From positions 1-36,255 of the forward strand of contig JAEUWH010000103.1 of NCBI GenBank assembly GCA_016785955.1: a DNA stretch of 36,255 bases, in the 5' to 3' direction. Shown here one piece after another: positions 30,370 to 36,255 of this stretch. The notes beneath the pieces were generated by a model. That model was given only the letters and a program-made list of their open reading frames with translations. It did no database searches and was not told the DNA's origin. The DNA is from Pseudobdellovibrionaceae bacterium (GTDB lineage: Bacteria; Bdellovibrionota; Bdellovibrionia; Bdellovibrionales; Bdellovibrionaceae). How positions within the stretch are numbered: position 1 is the stretch's first letter; each line of letters opens with the position of its first letter. Both the position numbers and the translations under genes were made by a program.

Positions 30370-33300
30370 GCAAGGAAACCTTTCGGAGTGAGCCATACCT
30401 TAAGAACGGTAGTTAGATTGTTCAGATTTACTGGTTTTGGCAAATAGTCACTTGCACCAGCTTCCATACATTTTTCGTGATCTTCACGCATCGCTTTGGC
30501 CGTAAGAGCCACAACAGGGATATGTCGCACACGTTGATCCTGGCTTTGACGTATGCGGCGCATGGCTTCGAAGCCGTCCATTTTAGGCATCATGATATCC
30601 ATCAATATTAGATCGATATCTGGATGTCGATCCAAAGAATCAAGTGCTTCAATTCCATTGCGTGCCACCCGCACCTGCAGGCCTTTGGCCTCTAATGCGC
30701 TGGTAAGTGCAAATACATTTCGAATATCATCATCGACTACTAAAATAGTTTTTCCTTCAAAAGATTTTACTTGTGAACGCATTTGACTTAACATTTCTCG
30801 TTTATCCATCGGCATTAATGATTCTACTCGATGTAGAAATAAATTTACTTCATCCAATAAACGTTCAGGAGAACGAGCCCCTTTAATGACAATGCTTTCA
30901 GAGTATTTTCGAAGAGATTCTTCTTCTGAGTCTGAAAGATCCTTTCCCGTGTAGATAACAACGGGAGGTACAGAGATCTCTAGTTTGCTGAGCTCGGAAA
31001 GGACCTCTATGCCTGAGATGTCAGGAAGGGTTAGGTCAAGAATGATGCAATCAAAGGCCGTTTGTTTTAGCTGGTCCATGGCCTCTTTGCCAGTCCTGGC
31101 TGAAATCACCTCAATTTCATCACCTGATATTAATTCCGAAATGGCTTTAGATTGACGTTCATCATCTTCGATCAACAGAACACGACGCAAATTATTTGAG
31201 ATCATATTTTTGATACGACCAAGAGCTGATTTCACTTTTTCGATAGTGACAGGTTTGGTCAAGTAACCTAGTGCCCCCATACGAAGAGCATTATGTTGAT
31301 ACTCTAACGCCGAAATCATATGAACAGGAACATGACGAAGATGCGGAAGATGCTTAATTAACTCTAAAATCCCCAAACCACTTATTCCGGGAAGTTTTAT
31401 GTCCAGTAAAATCGCATCAGGCGTGTGTTCATTCAGAATAGCAAGGGCGATTTCGCCATCATTAGCTTCTACAGCTTCGAAATCATAAGAGCGGATCATT
31501 TCAACTATGGAGGATCTGAATGTCTCGTCATCTTCAACAACAAGAATAGTTTTCCTTTTAGCATCAACATTTTGTAACGCCACTTGAACGCCTTTGCGGA
31601 CTCGATCAGTCTGAACTTCTGAGGCCGGACTGATCTCGACCTCGTGGATAGAGGGTGCGATAGCTGGAGTTTTAATTTCAAATGCCGAAGCTTCATTCTT
31701 TGCCAGATCTAATACTATAGGAATTTTCAAATTGAATTGACTGCCTTGCCCGACTTCACTTTTTAAATCGATAGTTCCGCCAAGTAGTGCAGCCAATTCT
31801 CGAGAAATTGTTAGCCCCAGGCCGGTTCCGCCGTACTGTCTGCTGACCGAGCTGTCGGCCTGCTCAAAGGCTTCAAAAATAACTTTCTGTTTATCTTTTG
31901 GGATTCCTATACCGGTGTCGGTGACAGAGAAAATAATCCATTTTCTTTTAGAGTCCAATTCTGCCTTTAATGTGATGCTGCCTTTGTCTGTGAACTTAAT
32001 TGCATTGGATAAAAAATTTCTTAAGATTTGTTCTAAACGCTGTCTATCGGTGTGTAATCGTAAAATGCGCATTTCATCAGAAATTTCAATATTGAATTTC
32101 AAATTTTTCGTCGATGTCTGTGGTTCAAATGTTAAACGTTTAGAGTCAAACAAAGATCCCACAGTGAAATCATCGGGACGCAGTTTAAGTTTGCGCGCTT
32201 CGATCTTAGATAAATCTAAAATATCGTTGATTAATACCAAAAGATCATTTCCGGCGTTATAAATAGACCGTGCAAAACCGCGCTGTTGATCAGTCATGTT
32301 TTGTTCGCGATTTTCTACTAATAGAGTCGATAGAATCAAAAGGCCATTGAGCGGAGTTCTTAACTCGTGAGACATTTTTGCCAAGAAATCAGATTTATAC
32401 TGACTGGATCGTTCTAGTTGTACTGCCTTGCTTTGTAAATCCAGTTGCGTGACTTCAAGCTCTTTGTTCTTTATGCTTAAGGCCTGCTGCTGACTTTCCA
32501 ATGCACGCGCTTGTTGTTCGAGTTCTTCGTTGTTAGACTTTAACTCTTCTTGTTGGGTTTGCAGTTCTTCAGATTGCAGCTGAGTCCGCTCTAAAAGCGC
32601 CTGCATCTGAGTGCGAGATTGGGCGGCGTTTAGACCAATACCAAGAACGGGATTTAGTTTTGTTAAAAGTGATTTTTGATATTTAGAGAGGCGTTCGAAA
32701 GAAGCGAGTTCAAATACTCCCATAGGACGATTTTGAAACGAGAATGGCATAAGCGTCAGTGTTTTAGGAATGGATTCTCCCAAAGACGACGATACCCTCC
32801 AGTAATTTTCAGGAACCTCATTGATTTCCCAGGTCTCGGTCCGAGTTAAGGCGGCCTGTAGTAAGTTTGTCTCATTTTGTTGACTGAAAACGGATTCATC
32901 TTTTATCCCATACGCGACGACAGGTCTTAGAGTCCCTTGATCTAACATAAACAAACGACCAGCAAGTACGTTAAATTCTCGAGAAAGAAATTCTAAAATA
33001 TTTTTAGCTGCTAGTTCTAAAGTGACATCACCACTCATAATTTGTGCGACTTTGGCAGTTTTTTCCTTTTCTTCTGCATCGAGGCTGGTTTTCATTTGAT
33101 TTCTACTGATTTGGTAAAACGCAAAAGCAATAACCAGAATGCTAAGAATGGTTGTTACGTTGAGTGACCAAAAGAAAAATTTTTTACTTGCTTTTGAGTC
33201 AAGGTTTCGCGTTTTCAGTAAATCGTTTTCAACATCTTTCATTTTGGTAATTTGCTCGCGCAGATTATCCATAACGGCTTTACCATTTGAAAATCGAGAT

Positions 33301-33725
33301 ACTACCGTTTTAATATTTCTGGTCTGGTTTTTGTAAATATCAAATGCGCTTTGCAAGATTTCAAAACGGGTATTCAAGGTTTGCTTAACGATCCCTATAG
33401 AGATGCCTTGAGACGCATTGTCGTCTATTAAGGCCTTGACTCGGTTAAGGTAGTCGTAGGCATCGAGGCGGCCTTTTTCATAAAACTTTAAATAGTCACT
33501 ATCATCTGTCAGTAAATAACCACGCAAACCACTTTCTGCGTCTTTAACGGAAGACAAAATGAGATCGAGAGTGCTTATTACCTCGTGGGTATGGATAACC
33601 AAATTTTCCCGTTCATCAACCTCTCTAAAACTGTTGTAAAGTAGCCATGAGTTGATGCAAATGACAAACAATACAGATATTCCAAGTAAAAAGAGACGAA
33701 GCTGAGTGAATTTTTTTAACTGCAT
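30366..33725 (-). CDS. CHASE3-GAF hybrid histidine kinase with three receivers
   Basis: The protein has 1119 residues. TM1 (about 10-30), a CHASE3-like sensor (about 33-180, with DAESGLRGYLLTDDSDYL) and TM2 (about 184-205) lead to a GAF-like domain (about 225-365) and a coiled coil (about 370-445). HisKA has H453 in MSHELRTPL, and the ATPase has FLSNAIKF from 571 and GGTGLGLTIS from 632. Three receivers follow, with phospho-acceptors D775, D897 and D1043. It is the first gene of the operon and shares a 4-nt overlap with CheR. The three receivers suggest integration of several phosphate sources or a multistep relay. Confidence 0.94.
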   Translation of the reverse strand: MQLKKFTQLRLFLLGISVLFVICINSWLLYNSFREVDERENLVIHTHEVISTLDLILSSVKDAESGLRGYLLTDDSDYLKFYEKGRLDAYDYLNRVKALIDDNASQGISIGIVKQTLNTRFEILQSAFDIYKNQTRNIKTVVSRFSNGKAVMDNLREQITKMKDVENDLLKTRNLDSKASKKFFFWSLNVTTILSILVIAFAFYQISRNQMKTSLDAEEKEKTAKVAQIMSGDVTLELAAKNILEFLSREFNVLAGRLFMLDQGTLRPVVAYGIKDESVFSQQNETNLLQAALTRTETWEINEVPENYWRVSSSLGESIPKTLTLMPFSFQNRPMGVFELASFERLSKYQKSLLTKLNPVLGIGLNAAQSRTQMQALLERTQLQSEELQTQQEELKSNNEELEQQARALESQQQALSIKNKELEVTQLDLQSKAVQLERSSQYKSDFLAKMSHELRTPLNGLLILSTLLVENREQNMTDQQRGFARSIYNAGNDLLVLINDILDLSKIEARKLKLRPDDFTVGSLFDSKRLTFEPQTSTKNLKFNIEISDEMRILRLHTDRQRLEQILRNFLSNAIKFTDKGSITLKAELDSKRKWIIFSVTDTGIGIPKDKQKVIFEAFEQADSSVSRQYGGTGLGLTISRELAALLGGTIDLKSEVGQGSQFNLKIPIVLDLAKNEASAFEIKTPAIAPSIHEVEISPASEVQTDRVRKGVQVALQNVDAKRKTILVVEDDETFRSSIVEMIRSYDFEAVEANDGEIALAILNEHTPDAILLDIKLPGISGLGILELIKHLPHLRHVPVHMISALEYQHNALRMGALGYLTKPVTIEKVKSALGRIKNMISNNLRRVLLIEDDERQSKAISELISGDEIEVISARTGKEAMDQLKQTAFDCIILDLTLPDISGIEVLSELSKLEISVPPVVIYTGKDLSDSEEESLRKYSESIVIKGARSPERLLDEVNLFLHRVESLMPMDKREMLSQMRSQVKSFEGKTILVVDDDIRNVFALTSALEAKGLQVRVARNGIEALDSLDRHPDIDLILMDIMMPKMDGFEAMRRIRQSQDQRVRHIPVVALTAKAMREDHEKCMEAGASDYLPKPVNLNNLTTVLKVWLTPKGFLA

Positions 33726-33853
33726 TACCTACACCTGTTGCAATCGTAAGACGGGAAATACGTTAAAATCCCTGTCTATATTGGTTTTTGGATCGGTGTA
33801 GCATGAGGTCTTGGGTTTTTCCTAGCAAACGGAAAAAATACTCTTTTTGTGTA

Positions 33854-33893
33854 CCAAAAATGCCCCAGAGTAACGAAATGGTTATCAAGGGGC
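33854..33893 (-). terminator. Intrinsic terminator
   Basis: On the minus strand, GCCCC (33893-33889) and GGGGC (33866-33862) form a stem with inner paired bases (GTTA/TAAC type), followed by ATTTTT. It lies just after the stop of the small HPF-like gene (33901), which it should end. Confidence 0.7.
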
Positions 33894-33900
33894 GTTTAAA

Positions 33901-34221
33901 TTAGGCGATATTTGAAGCCGGTGGTTCTGAGAAACGGCGAGATTTCCAGTCAATCAATTGTGCATGCATATCTTCATACAGATTATGTACGACGGATTGG
34001 GGAGTCATTTCTTGTTGATGAGAGATAAACTCGCCGGCGACTGAACTTACATGAAGCTTTCCACTGATACCGGTGTCGATTTTAGAAAGAGTTACTTTCA
34101 TAAAGGCATCATAAGGGACTTCATCAAGTAAGTTTCGAAAAACGATCAGAATATTTTCCTTTGCTTCTGCCGACATTTCGAAATCCGTACAGACTATTTT
34201 TATGTTTTCTAAATTTCCCAT
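33901..34221 (-). CDS. Small HPF/RaiA-like protein, tentative
   Basis: The protein has 106 residues, with no signal peptide. The order of a helix (EAKENILIVFRNLLDEV), strands (DAFMKVTLSKI, GISGKLHVSSVAGEFISH) and a helix with basic end (PQSVVHNLYEDMHAQLIDWKS) resembles the beta-alpha-beta-beta-beta-alpha fold of ribosome hibernation factors (HPF/RaiA). Key residues cannot be confirmed from sequence alone. If right, it would bind idle ribosomes. A terminator follows it. Confidence 0.5.
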   Translation of the reverse strand: MGNLENIKIVCTDFEMSAEAKENILIVFRNLLDEVPYDAFMKVTLSKIDTGISGKLHVSSVAGEFISHQQEMTPQSVVHNLYEDMHAQLIDWKSRRFSEPPASNIA

Positions 34222-34286
34222 TAAACAACTCCCTTTGAATTTAACATTTATTTTTTGGGTGCATTTGTCAAGTCGAGCAAATGCTC

Positions 34287-35171
34287 TTAATTGGATGACG
34301 GCGTTTGAAAAATTGTTTTATGTTGAAAGCATGTTTCAAAAAATTTCTTTTCAAAAAAATTTTCGATCAAATAAAATAGTTGATGAAATTGGGTTGCGAC
34401 CTCGGTCGTAAATATTTCTTCGCATGTGCTGGTAATTAAAATACGACCTTGCCTTTGTATATAATCTTGTAAAGCCAGATTAAGGTTTTGTGGTTTGTAT
34501 ATCAGCTGCTGTCCGTCAATTTTGACAAGATCTTTAGTGTTGAAATAGTTGAGCAACTGTATCGCTTCGGAAGCAGTAACAAATTGTGAACACCAGGTGT
34601 GATGTGGCTGGTTCATTGCGATCAAAATAAGTTCATAGATAAAAAAAGTAAAAACGTGTTGTCCATGATCATGATTTTTAAGCTGTGTCACCAATTCGAC
34701 CTGCGCTTGGAGACGTGACACGGCAGCTTGAGAGTCGCTATTTGTTTTGCCATACGAGGAATTCAGCGTGGCTATGCAAAAGTAAGCTTTATAGGTATCT
34801 AACTTGTATAATACATTCTCAAATATGTATCGGTTAGTTTCCGGATGGCTGATCTTGCGAAAAAAATGGAAATAGAGTTCACTCCATTTGTAAGATTCAA
34901 AATTTACAAAAATTTTAGTATCAGAACTGAGCGTTTCGTCCAAAGGGACTTTTCTGTTTTGAGAAACTAATGTGTATAATTTGGGTAATTTAAAATTTAT
35001 GGGTTTATTTCTATTTTGTTGAAATTCTGTCATTAATAATTTTTCGGTTTGGTAGTCTCGCAGTCCGAGTAGTGTGTAGTCCTTGTATTTAATGTTTGTC
35101 AGTTGGTTTGAGGTTGCTGGAGCGGTCCGTGTTTGTAGGCCTGTCATTTGAGTTTCCAATACGTTTTTCAT
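34287..35171 (-). CDS. Soluble protein, function unknown
   Basis: The protein has 294 residues, with no signal peptide or membrane helix. It is mostly helical, with a C-terminal segment rich in aromatic residues (FFEKKFFETCFQHKTIF) and several Cys and His residues (HHTWCSQF, STCEEIF). I recognise no family. It lies upstream of the HPF-like gene on the same strand, with about 65 bases between. Upstream (35172-35394) is a divergent gap with the promoter of the gene on the right. Confidence 0.6.
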   Translation of the reverse strand: MKNVLETQMTGLQTRTAPATSNQLTNIKYKDYTLLGLRDYQTEKLLMTEFQQNRNKPINFKLPKLYTLVSQNRKVPLDETLSSDTKIFVNFESYKWSELYFHFFRKISHPETNRYIFENVLYKLDTYKAYFCIATLNSSYGKTNSDSQAAVSRLQAQVELVTQLKNHDHGQHVFTFFIYELILIAMNQPHHTWCSQFVTASEAIQLLNYFNTKDLVKIDGQQLIYKPQNLNLALQDYIQRQGRILITSTCEEIFTTEVATQFHQLFYLIENFFEKKFFETCFQHKTIFQTPSSN

Positions 35172-35380
35172 TTGGTCCCCTTTTCTTGCGATCCGAACAA
35201 AGCAAGACGGTCGCCAGTTAAACAGTAGGGATTTCGCCGTTCTACTTCAAATAAATCGATTTGGATGAAATTGAGATCTTATTTTTAAGAAAAATCTTAA
35301 TTTAAAGACCTCAAAATAGTTACTTCCGTGAATTTCTATACTATAAGAGGAGCAGCGGTTGAGATGACCGTCAGCTTTTA

Positions 35381-35389
35381 GGGGGGGGG
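35381..35389 (+). repeat. G9 tract in the leader of the DUF885 gene
   Basis: Nine Gs (35381-35389) are followed by AAGTC and the ATG at 35395. The tract is part of, or close to, the ribosome-binding site. Slippage in such a tract can change the spacing and the level of translation. Slippage is a known route to phase variation, but whether it is active here is unknown. Confidence 0.6.
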
Positions 35390-35394
35390 AAGTC

Positions 35395-36255
35395 ATGAAA
35401 ATTAGAATTTTATTTGTCAGCATGCTTTTCGTTTTTACGTCGTTATCTGTTCATGCTCAGAGGGAAGTATTAAATAAGCTTGTTGCTAGTTACACCGAAC
35501 AACTAAAAAAATTGGATGCATATAATGCACCTTATTTTAATCTTGAAGAGGACCTGGATAAATTTGGCGACTATCTGTCTCCTGAATTTCGCGAAAAACA
35601 TAAAAAATTGGTGATTGAAACACTGAAAGAATTAAAAAAAGTCGATCTAAAACAATTGAATCAGAGTTATCAAATTACATATGATTTACTCAAAGAGGAT
35701 TTAGAAACGGCTTTGGAGAGTTATCAATTCCCATTGGATGCGATGACAGTTGATAACAAAGGCATGCGCTTAATCGCATATCTCGAGGACTCTAGTCCTA
35801 GCCTGTCTCTATTTCCGTTTAGTACAGTAAAACACTATGACGCTTTTGTCGCCAGAGCGGCCGGTTTTCCCGCATTCATAGAAAGGCAAATTAAAGCACT
35901 TCAGAATGATCTTAAAAATAAGATTGTACTGAGTTGCCCAATTGCCAAAAAAGTTCCGGCAACTTATCAAGATGGGTTGATTAAAGACGTAGAAAAAAAT
36001 CCGTTTTTTCGACCGATTTCGATCCTGCCAAAAGAGTTTTCTAAATCGGATAAAGAAAAAATCACTGCCAACTTCAAGCATATGGTAGCGACGTATATCG
36101 TTCCAAGTTTTGAAAAATTTGATAGCTATTTCCAAAAAGAATATTTACCTAAGTGCCGACAGGATTTTGGCTATGGCACCTTGCCGAACGGAAAGAAATG
36201 GTATCGTTATTTCATAAAGGTCAATACAAACACCAATAAATCTCCTGAAGAAATT
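35395..36255 (+). CDS. Exported DUF885-like protein, 3' end beyond window
   Basis: The 287 visible residues start at ATG 35395. Signal peptide: MKIRILFVSMLFVFTSLSVHA. The mature part is helical and contains the DUF885 features: the FNLEEDLDKFGDYLSPEF start, an SFEKFDSYFQKEYLPKC stretch, and YGTLPNGKKWYRYFIKVNTN followed by SPEE at the window edge. DUF885 proteins are thought to be metal-dependent peptidase-like enzymes, and the zinc-site half lies beyond the edge. It probably works in the periplasm. A TATAAG box at 35342-35347 may be its -10 site. Confidence 0.78.
   Translation, partial: MKIRILFVSMLFVFTSLSVHAQREVLNKLVASYTEQLKKLDAYNAPYFNLEEDLDKFGDYLSPEFREKHKKLVIETLKELKKVDLKQLNQSYQITYDLLKEDLETALESYQFPLDAMTVDNKGMRLIAYLEDSSPSLSLFPFSTVKHYDAFVARAAGFPAFIERQIKALQNDLKNKIVLSCPIAKKVPATYQDGLIKDVEKNPFFRPISILPKEFSKSDKEKITANFKHMVATYIVPSFEKFDSYFQKEYLPKCRQDFGYGTLPNGKKWYRYFIKVNTNTNKSPEEI

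Overview
The window looks like a chromosomal accessory region of a Bdellovibrio-like predatory bacterium (Bdellovibrionota). This is inferred from moderate-to-low GC, many Sec and lipoprotein signals, dense signalling genes, short XRE regulators and a Trb-type conjugation module. No rRNA, tRNA or CRISPR array was seen.

Positions 1-6.3 kb hold, on the minus strand, part of a Trb/VirB-type type IV secretion operon. In transcription order it contains two or three small unknown proteins (one a zinc ribbon), then VirB2/TrbC, VirB3/TrbD, VirB4/TrbE, VirB5/TrbJ, a short VirB6/TrbL and the start of a probable TrbF/VirB8. Most junctions are 1-4 nt overlaps. The region upstream carries a cluster of inverted repeats, a small unknown gene and a divergent XRE regulator with a paired direct-repeat operator.

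Positions 6.4-7.5 kb hold a small exported protein and a YdcF/SanA (DUF218) gene broken by one frameshift.

Positions 7.5-13.1 kb hold the most interesting locus, a five-gene minus-strand operon. It encodes an NtrC-type sigma54 response regulator, a 95-residue exported peptide ending in Cys-Phe-Gly-Gly-Gly-Pro, a membrane-anchored family 5 (peptide-type) solute-binding protein without a permease, a compact YcaO enzyme, and a two-TM hybrid histidine kinase. All five genes are overlapping or nearly so. This has the parts list of a peptide-modification and peptide-sensing circuit. Whether the small protein is the YcaO substrate cannot be decided from sequence.

Positions 13.5-16.4 kb hold a TIKI/TraB-like lipoprotein, two small exported proteins, and three small genes ending in a recombinase-C-terminus-like DNA-binding protein.

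Positions 16.6-20.6 kb look like a cassette region. A BrnT/BrnA toxin-antitoxin pair with a perfect palindromic operator is followed by a lytic-transglycosylase-like enzyme and a lipoprotein that overlap by 23 nt. Then comes a decayed convergent HTH frame. The pattern repeats: a frameshifted BrnA-like remnant, an exported HExxH peptidase and a second lipoprotein, again overlapping by exactly 23 nt, then a second copy of the decayed HTH frame. A third copy lies after the hydrolase gene at 26.8 kb.

Positions 20.7-27.2 kb hold a membrane-anchored Sel1-repeat/trypsin-like protease paired with an outer-membrane barrel protein, a small membrane protein, an XRE regulator, and a dienelactone-hydrolase-like enzyme.

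Positions 27.3-33.7 kb hold a four-gene operon (CHASE3-GAF-kinase with three receivers, CheR, CheB, REC-kinase-REC), with every junction a 4-nt overlap. The right end has a small HPF-like protein, an unknown protein, and the start of an exported DUF885 protein behind a G9 tract.
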